A DNA stretch of 37,788 nt from an uncultured Erysipelotrichaceae bacterium (GCA_944326825.1 CALVFL010000008.1:1-37788); one strand, 5' to 3'; shown: positions 19,680 to 28,987, numbered from the stretch's first letter. A program made the numbers and translations. Notes: generated by a model from the sequence alone, not told the origin.

Positions 19680-21370
19680 TATTTCAACAGCTCTTTAAGG
19701 ACTAGATGATAGCGGTCATTTTTATTCTTGGCCTTATTGATATCCGTATCTTTCATCGAGAAATAAACTTTACACTTTGGTTCAGTTCCGCTTGGTCTGA
19801 TGGCGACAAATGAGCCGTCAGCAAAATAATACTTCAAGACATCTGTGACATCATAGCCTTCAAGCGCTGTAACTTTATCGCCCTCATAGACCTTTCTTTC
19901 TTTATAGTCCTCATATTTGACGACCTTGTTGCCGTCGATCTCTTTGATCGGATTTTCACGCATCTCGCTCATGATCTTCTGCAGTTTGACAGCACCATCC
20001 TGGCCTGGCAAGGAGATCGATAACTGTGAATCATAATAAGCGCCTAAACGATCATAGATCTCATTCAGGACATCTTTAAGCGTCTTGTCTTTTTCACGAT
20101 AGTAAGCACATGCTTCCGCCAGCATCACACAGGCTTGAGTGGCATCTTTATCTCTGACAAAAGGTTTGATCAAAGAGCCATAGGATTCTTCATAACCAAA
20201 GACATAATTCTTGGCATGATTTTTTTCATATTTAGCCACTTTATCACCGATATATTTAAAGCCGGTCAAGGTCTTTTCAGTTTCAACACCGTAACAGGAG
20301 GCTACAGCTTCACCGATATCGCTTGTCACGATAGTATTGAACATGACCGGATTTTCAGGCATCAGGCCTTTTTCCTTCATGGTAGAAAGGATGTATTCCA
20401 AAAGCAGAGCTCCGGTCTGGTTGCCGTTAAAGATGACGTAATCACCGTTTGAATGTTTGATGCCGACACCCATTCTATCGCCATCGGGATCACAGACTAA
20501 AATAAGATCGCAATCTTCTTTTTTAGCTAAAGCCAATACTTCGATATAGGCATCAGCTTCTTCCGGGTTAGGTGTTTTCGTTTGTGAGAAATCAGGATCA
20601 GGCGTGCATTGGGCTTCGACAGGAATAACAGTATAGCCTGCTGCCTTTAGACAATCTCTTACCGGATGGTTAGAGGCACCATGTTCAGGCGAGAAAGCGA
20701 TCTTGAAATCTTTATTGACATCTTTTCTTAAACGGATCGATAAGACATTTTCATAGTAGGCTTCATCGACCTCTTTATCTACTTCGTGGAGATATTTAGC
20801 TTTCGATTCATCATAAGACGGTTTGATAGCCAAAACATCTTCAAGCTTATCGATCTCGGCAATGACTTTAGCAGCAAGATCAGGAACTAACTGACAGCCG
20901 TTTTCATCATAAAGCTTATAACCGTTGTATTCTTTAGGATTATGAGAGGCCGTGATCATGATACCACCGTCACAATGATAGTATCTGACCATGAAAGATA
21001 ATTCCGGAGTCGGTCTTAAAGAAGAAGCCACATAGACTTCAATATCATAAGAAGCCATCAGTTTGGCACAATCATAGGCAAACTCTTTAGAACCATGACG
21101 GTTGTCATAAGAGATGGCGATCTTAGGTTCTTTAGTCAATTTCTTTAAATAATTGATATAGCCCATCGTAGCTTTGCGGATAGTATGGATATTGATACGG
21201 TTAGTACCTGCTCCCATCAGTCCTCTCATACCGGCTGTCTGGAATTTGACATCGGTATAGAAAGCATCTTCTTTACTCTTTTCATCCATGCTTAAAAGTT
21301 CATTTTTTAAACCGGGATCAAGATCTTCATGGTTTAACCAGTAATTATATTTATTTTGATACTCTTGCAT
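19679..21370 (-). CDS. pgcA: Phosphoglucomutase (alpha-D-phosphohexomutase family)
   Basis: Interconverts glucose-1-phosphate and glucose-6-phosphate for glycan precursors and glycogen-type metabolism. The 563-residue protein shows the phosphoserine loop ITASHNPKEYNGYK (Ser142), the metal loop DPDGDRMGVG, the sugar loop GYEESYGSL and the phosphate-binding RPSGTEPKCKVY. The ATG at 21370 is chosen because GGGAGGAAT lies just before it, although the frame is open seven codons upstream. It leads a run with trmR and the acidic protein. A terminator directly precedes its ribosome site. Confidence 0.93.
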   Translation of the reverse strand: MQEYQNKYNYWLNHEDLDPGLKNELLSMDEKSKEDAFYTDVKFQTAGMRGLMGAGTNRINIHTIRKATMGYINYLKKLTKEPKIAISYDNRHGSKEFAYDCAKLMASYDIEVYVASSLRPTPELSFMVRYYHCDGGIMITASHNPKEYNGYKLYDENGCQLVPDLAAKVIAEIDKLEDVLAIKPSYDESKAKYLHEVDKEVDEAYYENVLSIRLRKDVNKDFKIAFSPEHGASNHPVRDCLKAAGYTVIPVEAQCTPDPDFSQTKTPNPEEADAYIEVLALAKKEDCDLILVCDPDGDRMGVGIKHSNGDYVIFNGNQTGALLLEYILSTMKEKGLMPENPVMFNTIVTSDIGEAVASCYGVETEKTLTGFKYIGDKVAKYEKNHAKNYVFGYEESYGSLIKPFVRDKDATQACVMLAEACAYYREKDKTLKDVLNEIYDRLGAYYDSQLSISLPGQDGAVKLQKIMSEMRENPIKEIDGNKVVKYEDYKERKVYEGDKVTALEGYDVTDVLKYYFADGSFVAIRPSGTEPKCKVYFSMKDTDINKAKNKNDRYHLVLKELLK

Positions 21371-21382
21371 ATATTCCTCCCT

Positions 21383-21408
21383 AAAAAACAAGGAGGCATA
21401 AGCCTCCT
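21383..21408 (-). terminator. Terminator between ptsH and pgcA
   Basis: Perfect 7-bp stem AGGAGGC/GCCTCCT with an ATAA loop and TGTTTTTT on the minus strand. It ends only a few bases before the pgcA ribosome site. Confidence 0.85.
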
Positions 21409-21428
21409 ATTTGACAGATAATATTAAA

Positions 21429-21695
21429 TTAACCGATGACTTTTTGAGTCTTTAAAATCTCTTCGATAGTTTGGATCGCAACATCTTCATCCTCGCCATC
21501 GCAAGTGATCGTGATTTCCGACTGAGTAGGAATACCTAATGACATAACGCCCATGATCGATTTCATGTTTACGCTACGATCTTTATAAGTTACCTTAACT
21601 TCACTCTTGAATTTGCTGGCTGCATTTACTGCTACTGTAGCAGGACGAGCATGTAAACCAACCGGATCGATCACAACAACTTTAATTTCCTTCAT
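21429..21695 (-). CDS. ptsH: Phosphocarrier protein HPr
   Basis: Small PTS protein (88 residues) that carries phosphate from enzyme I to the sugar-specific EII proteins. His15 in VGLHARPA is the phosphorelay site and Ser46 in NMKSIMGV is the HPr-kinase site used in Gram-positive catabolite control. Both are intact. GGGAGGAAAAT precedes the ATG. No ptsI is adjacent, which is unusual for Firmicutes. It lies between the yhf-like operon, which encodes a PRD protein that HPr could phosphorylate, and pgcA. Confidence 0.96.
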   Translation of the reverse strand: MKEIKVVVIDPVGLHARPATVAVNAASKFKSEVKVTYKDRSVNMKSIMGVMSLGIPTQSEITITCDGEDEDVAIQTIEEILKTQKVIG

Positions 21696-21713
21696 ATTTT
21701 CCTCCCGTGTGTT

Positions 21714-21761
21714 TTGTTTACTTACATAAACAATTTTAATATATTACCAGACAGTTTTCAA
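21714..21761 (-). promoter_or_regulatory. ptsH promoter with a leader inverted repeat
   Basis: TTGAAA (21756-21761), a 17-bp spacer and TAAAAT (21733-21738). A 7-bp inverted repeat TTGTTTA/TAAACAA (21714-21720, 21727-21733) follows at the transcription start and may be an operator or a small leader hairpin. Confidence 0.7.
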
Positions 21762-21767
21762 TCTTTT

Positions 21768-22988
21768 TTAGTAAACGTTTTCAAGTAGATCGAGATATGA
21801 TGTACCGTTTTCCGGCGCTTCGACACCAAAATAATCAAGGCAGGTAGCAGCATTATCCGACATCGTCTTGCGAACTCCGACATTGACGCCTTTTAAACCT
21901 TTGCGGTAGATCAGTAAAGGAACACATTCTCTGGTGTGCTTGCTGTTGCCAATATCAGGATCATTGCCATGATCAGCCTGAACGATCAGGATATCATCTT
22001 CGCTTAAAAGCGGCAGCAGTTCGCCGATGCCTTTATCAGCGATCTCTAAGATCTCTTTATAACGAGTGCTGTCTTGAGCATGGCCGGCCAGATCGGTTTC
22101 CTGCACATTGGTACAGATAAAGCCGATATCATGTTCCCTGACAGCTTTGACAGTCAGTTTTAAACATTCCTCTGTCGGCACACAAGAGATGCTTTCACCC
22201 TTGTCATTGGCGACGATATCGGCCACCTTGCCGATCAAGATGCAAGGGATGCCATGTTTTGTAAGGATTGTCGGCGCCTGAACGTTTTTATTGACGCCAT
22301 AGCCTAAATGACGGCAATGGTAATTCTTTTCATAAGATTTAGATTTAGCTGAAGCTACGCCGATGAATTTGCCCTGTTTAACTTCTTGAGCATTATAGAG
22401 ATCATCCATCGTATTGCCGCTGCCGCCAAAGACGATCACTCGGCCGACCGTAACGACTTCTCTGACTAATTCACCGATCTCAAGCTCTTTTTCAAAAGAA
22501 ATAAAATCTAATGGTGCAGTAACGTTATAGCACATGCCAAGATCAGCTTCAAGGTTGTCAGCGACGGTAACATAATCATCACAAACGATATAACGCAAAC
22601 CGGCTTCTTCTCTAAATTCTACCTTGTGGCCATGTTTTCTTAAATGTTCAGCCACTTCATCAACTTTCTGCTGGAAAGGATGGACATCCGGTTTTTTAGG
22701 CAAAGTACCCATGATCTCCTGATGACCCATGAAGGTATCAGCGCCATAATGCATCAGCATACTCTTGCCGAAATTGGCATCTTTGCTGAACTTCATGCAT
22801 TGGCTCTCTTCACCATAGGCATTCATCAGACCCAGTTTTTCCAAGTTGGGAAGTTTCAGATCCGGATGATCATGCAGGATGCTTCTTAAAGTATTGGCCT
22901 TTTCATCGCCAGGTCTTACTTCTTTGGCATCAGGCATCGCTCCGATCCCGAAACCATCTAAAACGATGATAATAAACCTTTTAGACAT
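21768..22988 (-). CDS. yhfW: YhfW-like phosphopentomutase-family enzyme
   Basis: A 406-residue metalloenzyme of the alkaline phosphatase superfamily, phosphopentomutase branch. It has the first metal ligand in VLDGFGIGAMPDA (Asp11), the nucleophile Thr85 in ADTFMGHQEIMG, and the C-terminal metal sites VQADHGNDP and KHTRECVPLL. Deoxyribose or ribose phosphate mutase activity is not assumed: position in a yhfS-Z-like cluster points to YhfW, whose substrate is unknown. Its ATG overlaps the yhfS stop, with AAGGAGG inside the yhfS end. It is the last gene of the operon. Confidence 0.85.
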   Translation of the reverse strand: MSKRFIIIVLDGFGIGAMPDAKEVRPGDEKANTLRSILHDHPDLKLPNLEKLGLMNAYGEESQCMKFSKDANFGKSMLMHYGADTFMGHQEIMGTLPKKPDVHPFQQKVDEVAEHLRKHGHKVEFREEAGLRYIVCDDYVTVADNLEADLGMCYNVTAPLDFISFEKELEIGELVREVVTVGRVIVFGGSGNTMDDLYNAQEVKQGKFIGVASAKSKSYEKNYHCRHLGYGVNKNVQAPTILTKHGIPCILIGKVADIVANDKGESISCVPTEECLKLTVKAVREHDIGFICTNVQETDLAGHAQDSTRYKEILEIADKGIGELLPLLSEDDILIVQADHGNDPDIGNSKHTRECVPLLIYRKGLKGVNVGVRKTMSDNAATCLDYFGVEAPENGTSYLDLLENVY

Positions 22989-24087
22989 TCATAGCCTCCT
23001 TGATGCTTTCCTTTAAGATCTCCATGATCTTCTCTTCGCCGCAGCGGTTAGGATTGATCCTGATCATGTGATCGCCATAACTTGGATCAGCTTTTAAGAA
23101 AGTGCCTGATACCCGATAGAACAGCGGAGCGATCTCATATTTGGATTCTGCTCCCACTGGATTGGGGAGAGCGCCTCTTTTTTCTGCAGCGGCCAAGACC
23201 TTTTTAGCGATCGGTCTTTCAAACTCCACTAACAGGACTTTTGATTGGGCATTGGCGATATAAGCATCTTTAATATCTTTGATCTCGCCAGCCTTTAAAC
23301 GGTTATAGACATTGGTAGCCGTGATATTGGAAATAGCCAATAAGACTGGTGCATAGGTAAGTCCCCGCAAGACTTCCAAAGCTTCAAAGCCCTGGGTCTG
23401 ACAACCGCCTGAATAATGCATCTTGCGGATATTATCGATATATTTCTTCTTGCCGACGACAATGCCGATGCCTTGTGGACCCTGCAGTTTAAAAGTCGAG
23501 AAACAGGAAAGATCAGCACCGCATTCCGAACCGATCTTTTTAACTTTCATCACAGCATAATTATCATCGATAACGATCGGCAGTTCACTGTCATATTCTT
23601 TGATCGTCTTGATAACTTCTTCCATATCATAGGAATCATCGATCTTTTGACGGGTATGCTGGATCAGAACACCATTAATGTCCGGATTATCTTTAAGTGT
23701 CTTTAAAACATCATTCAGATCATTATAATTCGCTCTGACTTCGTTTAGACCCAGCATTTCAAAACTGTTCACGGTAGTGGAATAGACAGGGGCATCATGG
23801 ATCAATATCTTATCGTTAGCTTTTAAAGAAGCTGCCAAGGCATAACGGATAGCTCCTGTGCCTGCTCCTCTTACCATGATGGCTGCTTCGGCACCAAAGA
23901 ATTGAGCGACAGCTTTTTCAGCCTTTAAAGTCGTAAGCGGCTGATTCTCCGGCTGATGGACACCTAAATCACCTCTCGTCAAACTTTCATGCCCCTCAAA
24001 ATTATCCATGATACAGGAAACCATTTTAAACTGTTTTTGCATCGCTTCTTCAAGTGTGATACTGTGAAGCGGATATGTATTTATCAT
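22981..24087 (-). CDS. yhfS: YhfS-like PLP-dependent aminotransferase-fold enzyme
   Basis: A 368-residue fold-type I PLP enzyme. The Schiff-base lysine is Lys200 in STFKLQGPQGIG and the pyridine-N aspartate is Asp174 or Asp175 in IVIDDNYAV. GAGTGAIRYAL near 75 binds the PLP phosphate. The closest family I know is E. coli YhfS, of unproven reaction (lyase or transaminase). GGGGGT precedes the ATG by a few bases. It lies between the amidase-like gene and yhfW. Confidence 0.82.
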   Translation of the reverse strand: MINTYPLHSITLEEAMQKQFKMVSCIMDNFEGHESLTRGDLGVHQPENQPLTTLKAEKAVAQFFGAEAAIMVRGAGTGAIRYALAASLKANDKILIHDAPVYSTTVNSFEMLGLNEVRANYNDLNDVLKTLKDNPDINGVLIQHTRQKIDDSYDMEEVIKTIKEYDSELPIVIDDNYAVMKVKKIGSECGADLSCFSTFKLQGPQGIGIVVGKKKYIDNIRKMHYSGGCQTQGFEALEVLRGLTYAPVLLAISNITATNVYNRLKAGEIKDIKDAYIANAQSKVLLVEFERPIAKKVLAAAEKRGALPNPVGAESKYEIAPLFYRVSGTFLKADPSYGDHMIRINPNRCGEEKIMEILKESIKEAMNV

Positions 24088-24099
24088 CTCTGTTACCCC

Positions 24100-25068
24100 C
24101 TATATTTGATAACCTTCGTTAAAATAATTGTTCAAATCCAAAAAATATCTCTCAATGAGTTCATCATGAACCTCATTTATCAGCGATCCCAGTTTAAGCA
24201 GCTTGGCGATCTTGTCTTCCTTTGACTCGCACATCAACAATAATGCTTCGCCTAGACCCTCTAAAGGCAAGGACATAGCACTGGCGCCAGCGATATTGCA
24301 GACTCTGACATAACCCTTGCCGCTGGCTTCTTGAATCGCCTTAGTTCTCTTATCAAAATGACCGAAAAGACTGTCGCCAAAACCGTCAAGATCGATCGGT
24401 CCTTCCTTGATCATAAAGATGTCACATTTGCTTAAAATATCTTTAAGATATGGCACTAATTCATTTCGGGGAGCCAGAGGATCTTTGATCTTGATGACTT
24501 CGCTTTTAATGCCCTCATACTTTTGATCAGATAAGACTTTGCCATAGTCATCAGCCATTTCTACCCCGATAGCGACCTTAATGGCTTTATAAAGGATCTC
24601 TTTGTCACGAGCCATGAAACCGATCGAATTAGAAGCCACTATCCCATCGGTATTGGGTTTTAAATTCATATCCCGATCTTTTTCGATCAGTTTAGAGATG
24701 AATGACAATATATTTAAACTGATAGCCGGAGCAAGTACGCTGCCGCCGCCATCATTGCCGATACCAAGATCATTGATGCCGCTGAAGACATTGATCGCTG
24801 TACCTGAAGATGATCCTGACATCATACGGCCGCTGATCGGATTGATCAGTTCTGTATCGACCGCTCTTCCGGCTAATTGGGACTTCTTATCGATCGTATG
24901 CAGACTGAAGCCTTCTTTTTCAAGCTTATGCATCAAAGTATTAGGAATGCTGCTGACATTTTTGATGCCGACAAGATACTCGTCTTCTTTGGCATCCAAG
25001 ACTTTAACGACTGAGCGGTAAGGGTTTAAAAGAGCTACCCGATGTCTTAATTCATAAGGATTTTTCAT
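24100..25068 (-). CDS. Very short amidase-signature family enzyme
   Basis: A 322-residue protein with the Ser-cisSer-Lys triad of the amidase-signature family: Lys36 in YLVGIKNV, Ser86 in SGSSSGTA, and nucleophile Ser110 in GIGNDGGGSVLAPA. The 24-residue Ser-Ser spacing equals that of classical members. The C-terminal NIAGASAMSLPLEGLGEALL matches the family NLAG-P-SLP block. Usual members have 430-550 residues; this one lacks most of the first 70-100 residues and part of the C-terminal half, yet the frame is intact. It would hydrolyse an amide or ester. Its ATG overlaps the yhfX stop. This gene is not part of the enterobacterial yhf cluster. Confidence 0.78.
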   Translation of the reverse strand: MKNPYELRHRVALLNPYRSVVKVLDAKEDEYLVGIKNVSSIPNTLMHKLEKEGFSLHTIDKKSQLAGRAVDTELINPISGRMMSGSSSGTAINVFSGINDLGIGNDGGGSVLAPAISLNILSFISKLIEKDRDMNLKPNTDGIVASNSIGFMARDKEILYKAIKVAIGVEMADDYGKVLSDQKYEGIKSEVIKIKDPLAPRNELVPYLKDILSKCDIFMIKEGPIDLDGFGDSLFGHFDKRTKAIQEASGKGYVRVCNIAGASAMSLPLEGLGEALLLMCESKEDKIAKLLKLGSLINEVHDELIERYFLDLNNYFNEGYQI

Positions 25069-26231
25069 AAATCCAGTTTGATCCTTTGGCCTTGGGAATC
25101 ATAAAGGCCTGTGATTTCCGGTTTGCCCTCGCTTAGACCTTCCACGATCGCTACATGGCTTCTTGTCGTAAAGATCTGTGTTCTGAAACACATTACAGCC
25201 GTATCTGATACTTTAGTATTTTCACTGATCTCAAAATGATAATCGATCGAATCATCATCTGGAGCCTTGACTTTCAGCATTCTGGCATCATCAAGCGAAG
25301 TGCCGACCAGGACATTTTCCATGTGGCCTCTTCGATAATGACCGCCGCCGTAACAGTAACTCTTGTCTTTAAAATTATGAGATATTTCCGATACATAGAC
25401 ATAGCCGACCCGCTCTTTTTCATCGCTTGCTTTATGAAGCGGTGTAGTACCAGTCAGACCATGACCGGGTTCGCCGGTATTGCCGCCAAGCTCTTTGATC
25501 TCTTTGATCGATGAGCAGCAGGTAGCACTGGGGATATTGATCAAAAGATCTTCATAACCGGCATCTTTTAAGATAGCCATCGCTCTTTTTAAACCGTTCA
25601 TATTGGCTGTTGGAGTGATCTTTCCCTCTTTTTCGTTATATAAAAGAGCCGGGAAAGCTGTAACACCGCCGATCTTCACATTAGAAAGAGTTTCGATCTT
25701 GACGATAAGGTCTTTGAGTTCTTCCGAACTGAAACCGGCTACCTGTCCAGAATACAGTTCAGCATCATCATCAGTGATCCTGATAAGCAAGGGCTGGACG
25801 ATGCCTAATTCTTTAGCAACTTCATTGACTTCTAAGATCTTATCATAACTATAGACCGTTACGACATCTACTTTAGAAGCGATGATCTTTCTTAAAGCCG
25901 CTTTAGGAATCTGTACTAAATGACCGACATTGGCAATATGAATTCCGTTTTCGATCATGACTAAAGCTTCTTTATAATCTACGACCACAGCCCCTTTAAA
26001 ACCTAGATCCATGAGCATTTTGCCGACTTTAGGATTACGGCCGATCTGTTTGAGCATAAAATAGAGCAAGACTCCGTTATCATCAGCTTCTTTAAGCATC
26101 GCTGATGCATTGGCTTTGATTGTATCCAGGTCTAAAAGATAGGTATCCGGCAGGATAAGTCCTTTTTGATGTGCTTTAAAGGCATATTCAATCAAAGGAC
26201 GGTTATTGGCAAGACATTTATTTAAAAACAT
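25065..26231 (-). CDS. yhfX: YhfX-like PLP enzyme (alanine racemase fold)
   Basis: A 388-residue fold-type III PLP protein. The N-terminal barrel carries the candidate PLP lysine Lys61 in LLYFMLKQIGRNP, and SATCCSS and ELGGNTGEPGHGLTGTTP are distinctive for YhfX. A C-terminal beta domain with a CFRTQIFTTRSHVAIV block follows. The substrate is probably an amino acid or amino sugar derivative, unknown. GGAGGT spans the php stop, 4 bases before the ATG. The real alanine racemase is at 2691-3797, so this one has another job. Confidence 0.83.
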   Translation of the reverse strand: MFLNKCLANNRPLIEYAFKAHQKGLILPDTYLLDLDTIKANASAMLKEADDNGVLLYFMLKQIGRNPKVGKMLMDLGFKGAVVVDYKEALVMIENGIHIANVGHLVQIPKAALRKIIASKVDVVTVYSYDKILEVNEVAKELGIVQPLLIRITDDDAELYSGQVAGFSSEELKDLIVKIETLSNVKIGGVTAFPALLYNEKEGKITPTANMNGLKRAMAILKDAGYEDLLINIPSATCCSSIKEIKELGGNTGEPGHGLTGTTPLHKASDEKERVGYVYVSEISHNFKDKSYCYGGGHYRRGHMENVLVGTSLDDARMLKVKAPDDDSIDYHFEISENTKVSDTAVMCFRTQIFTTRSHVAIVEGLSEGKPEITGLYDSQGQRIKLDL

Positions 26232-26234
26232 AGC

Positions 26235-27146
26235 TTACCTCCAGTCATTATCTAAAATACGGGCCGGATTGACACAAAGCAGTTTGTTGATGTCTTCATC
26301 ACTCACAGCGATCTTTTTAAGTAATGGCACCATGATCTTCATGACGCTTAAATAACCGTTTTGATTATAGCTTGTGAAATAAGTACGACGGGAAATATCA
26401 TTGCTTAAAACGACATGATCGCCATAACCGGCTTCGATGATCTTTTTGATATTGGCAGCTCTGGTTTCATCAGGCATATAAGCGCTCTTGCCACAGGTAT
26501 CAAAACCCAGATTGACCCCGTATTTCAATAAAGACAAATGATATTCACTGTCATCGATCAGATCCTGATGACCGATGATCACTTTATCCGGATCAACGCC
26601 CTCCGCTAAAAGGATCTCGATCGTCTTTAAAGCTGTATAACGGCCGGTATGCGTATAAACGGCACTGCCGGTCTTGGCTGAAGCGATAGCAGCAGCCTTT
26701 AAGACTTTTTCTTCATAACCGACAAACTCTTTTGGCGAAGAAGCAATCTCAGCAATGATGCCGGCTTTGATGTCGGTACCATCAATACCCTCCAAGAGTT
26801 CCTTTTCAAAGATGGCAGCGATCTCTTCTGCCGTCATATCTTTGATATAATCAGGGTGATATTCACTTAAATAAAAACCGGTAGCACATACGATCTTTAA
26901 ACCTGTATCCAAACTGATCTGTCTTAATTTCTTGACATCACGATACATATCGATGGTCGTAACTTCCACAGCACTATCGACTCCAAGATCCATCATCTTT
27001 TTGATCTCCGGTTCGACTTCTTCTAAAGTTTCGATCATGGATATGCCATCATGTCTGACATGATCTAGATCTACGATAAAGTGTTCGTGTGCCATCGTAA
27101 CTTTTAATTCTTCTTTTTTAATATCTCCCAGCACTGTACGAATCAT
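26235..27146 (-). CDS. php: Phosphotriesterase homology protein (Php)
   Basis: A binuclear-metal amidohydrolase-superfamily enzyme of 303 residues. All expected ligands are present: His20 and His22 in TMAHEHFIVD, bridging Glu133 in GIIAEIASS (Glu in place of the carboxylated lysine of phosphotriesterase), His166 in VYTHTGR, His193 in IIGHQDL, and Asp250 in VLSNDISRR. Relatives in this COG hydrolyse lactones or esters, including phosphorylated sugar lactones, so a lactone or ester of the pathway intermediate is a fair inference. AGGAGGTAA precedes the ATG; an intrinsic-terminator-like hairpin lies just before it. Confidence 0.88.
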   Translation of the reverse strand: MIRTVLGDIKKEELKVTMAHEHFIVDLDHVRHDGISMIETLEEVEPEIKKMMDLGVDSAVEVTTIDMYRDVKKLRQISLDTGLKIVCATGFYLSEYHPDYIKDMTAEEIAAIFEKELLEGIDGTDIKAGIIAEIASSPKEFVGYEEKVLKAAAIASAKTGSAVYTHTGRYTALKTIEILLAEGVDPDKVIIGHQDLIDDSEYHLSLLKYGVNLGFDTCGKSAYMPDETRAANIKKIIEAGYGDHVVLSNDISRRTYFTSYNQNGYLSVMKIMVPLLKKIAVSDEDINKLLCVNPARILDNDWR

Positions 27147-27159
27147 CTAATTTACCTCC

Positions 27160-27192
27160 TAAAAATAAAGGGACTCGCCAATATGAGTCCCT
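27160..27192 (-). terminator. Intercistronic terminator-like hairpin between yhfU and php
   Basis: Perfect 8-bp stem AGGGACTC/GAGTCCCT (27169-27176, 27185-27192) with an 8-nt loop, followed by TTATTTTT and at once by the php AGGAGGT. It may lower expression of the downstream enzymes relative to YhfT/YhfU, or stabilise the upstream mRNA. Confidence 0.75.
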
Positions 27193-27207
27193 ATTCAACC
27201 ATCTTTA

Positions 27208-27588
27208 TTATTCAGGCTTTCCTTCAGATTTATCGATTAAAGCTTGAACTAAAGCCGGAACCACTTGTTCGGTATGTGATTTAACATAACCGAAAGCTTT
27301 GTGGTTGCCTGAATAAACCATGTGACGGATCTGTTTGGCATTAGGACAATTGCCTTGTTTCGATACGGTCAGACAATTTCCATAACCCAAAACCATGATG
27401 GCCGTAGCGATCGAACCGCCGCCACCGGTCATACAGCTACCTAAGTAGTAATCCGATTCACCGTTTTTAATATGGCGGGCAGCAATCATATCAGGGTTGA
27501 TATATGCTTCTGCCTTGCCGGCAAATTCTTTTTCAATGATCTGTTTGGTCTGTAAAGAAGTCAGACCGCAGCATTCTATTTTTAACAT
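27208..27588 (-). CDS. yhfU: YhfU-like small glycine-rich protein (DUF2620)
   Basis: A 126-residue protein of the DUF2620/YhfU type, function unknown. It has an N-terminal cysteine pair (IECCGLTS), then DYYLGSCMTGGGGSIATAI, a glycine loop that may bind a phosphate or anion, and QGNCPNAKQIRHMVYSG. No membrane segment. The overall design recalls PTS IIB-like or sensor-like small domains, but I cannot show that. AAAGGAGAT precedes the ATG, right after yhfT. Confidence 0.8.
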   Translation of the reverse strand: MLKIECCGLTSLQTKQIIEKEFAGKAEAYINPDMIAARHIKNGESDYYLGSCMTGGGGSIATAIMVLGYGNCLTVSKQGNCPNAKQIRHMVYSGNHKAFGYVKSHTEQVVPALVQALIDKSEGKPE

Positions 27589-27609
27589 GGCAATCTCCTT
27601 TATCCTATA

Positions 27610-28935
27610 TTAAGCAACTACCAAGACGACAAGTCCCAGTGCGATCATCAGGTTGTACAAGATACCTACGACAACAGCAGCTAATGGACCGACAGCCGAT
27701 TTTGGCAATCTTTGACCGGTAACGTCGTTGACAACGTAGAAACCACCGACGATCATGATACCGATAGCACCCCAAGTAGCGTTAGAAGCTAAGAATGAAC
27801 CAGCGATAAGTGCTAAGCTTACACAAGATACCATGGCATCACGGATGTAGTCGCCACACTTGGTAAGTTCTGGGAACTTAGACAAGGCTTTACCAAGTAA
27901 ACCTAATAATTGAATTTCAACAAATTCGATGGCAAAACCTAAGATCGGAGCTAACCACCAGGTCGGAGCAAGCGTACCAACCAACATACAAGTAGTTAAA
28001 CCAACTGACTGGTAAACACCTGTTGCCAGTGAAGTAGAAACGATAAGCGGAATGAAGGCGATGATGACACCGATCATAGCTAACTGGAAGGTACTCATAT
28101 CACCGGCATTGATCGCAGCCTGTAAGACATAAGGCTGATAAGCCTGTGCAAGTACATGGATACCTAAAGCATTTAAGCCGCCCTGAACACAAAGATAGAT
28201 CCAGTTGCCTTTAATGCGGTTAGCATTCTTAGTGAAGATGTTTTCAGTATCAGCATCAGTATCTAATGATTCGTTATTCTTTCTGGCGCTTTGGATAGCG
28301 AAGACGAATAAGCAGATCATACCGGCTAACATAGCGAATGTGTATGGATATAAGCTGATCGATACTGAACCGACAGTAACGCTGCCGACAAGAGTGCAGG
28401 CGATATAGATAATAGCTTCGATAAGACCGGTCATGATACCGTTCTTAGCACCAAACTGGCTGGCGATAGCTACAGCCGGGAACATACAGAAGATCGGAAG
28501 TACCGGTGTAGAGATCTGAGTCAGATCGTTTAAGAAGTTGTATGGTAAAGCTGCGAAAGCCTGGTTGATGAAATCAGTACCGAAAGCACAAAGAGCTCCC
28601 CATAGACCACCGATAACCAAGGCTACCCATCTGTTTGGTGACCAGGCACCTAAACAGTCAGTAGCGATGAGTGTTAAGTGTACAGCGATAAGTCCGGTTC
28701 CTAACCATTGAGTAAAGCCGGTAAGTACCCAACCAAAGCCCATACCTGTAACGACAACTGCAAATTCTGCACGGCTCATGCGTCCTTCCATGAATTCCGG
28801 GAAGACTGGTCTAGCACCATCATTGAAGTTTGAAATGTTCAAATGTGATAGCATAGCAGCCCAAGCACAGATTGCAATTAAGACTACGGCACGGAAAATC
28901 TGAGGGTATGCAAAATTAGTAATTAAACCTTCCAT
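27610..28935 (-). CDS. yhfT: YhfT-like multi-pass membrane transporter
   Basis: A 441-residue hydrophobic protein with about 11-12 membrane helices, matching the YhfT family. A soluble loop (ARKNNESLDTDADTENIFTKN) splits it in two near residue 225. NFNDGARPVFPEFMEGRMSR near the N-terminus and TDFINQAFAALPYNFLNDL are characteristic. It presumably imports the substrate of the operon; a PTS-type EIIC mechanism is not evident. GGGGAGGAAAG lies 7 nt before the ATG. Confidence 0.83.
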   Translation of the reverse strand: MEGLITNFAYPQIFRAVVLIAICAWAAMLSHLNISNFNDGARPVFPEFMEGRMSRAEFAVVVTGMGFGWVLTGFTQWLGTGLIAVHLTLIATDCLGAWSPNRWVALVIGGLWGALCAFGTDFINQAFAALPYNFLNDLTQISTPVLPIFCMFPAVAIASQFGAKNGIMTGLIEAIIYIACTLVGSVTVGSVSISLYPYTFAMLAGMICLFVFAIQSARKNNESLDTDADTENIFTKNANRIKGNWIYLCVQGGLNALGIHVLAQAYQPYVLQAAINAGDMSTFQLAMIGVIIAFIPLIVSTSLATGVYQSVGLTTCMLVGTLAPTWWLAPILGFAIEFVEIQLLGLLGKALSKFPELTKCGDYIRDAMVSCVSLALIAGSFLASNATWGAIGIMIVGGFYVVNDVTGQRLPKSAVGPLAAVVVGILYNLMIALGLVVLVVA

Positions 28936-28987
28936 AATTTTCTTTCCTCCCCTTAATTATGAAGTGCTTTTTTTGATCATCGCATCA

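Noticed and set aside
21768-22988. Naming the gene deoB (phosphopentomutase)
   Set aside because: No nucleoside-catabolism gene is near, and cluster context points to the YhfW subgroup, whose substrate is unknown.
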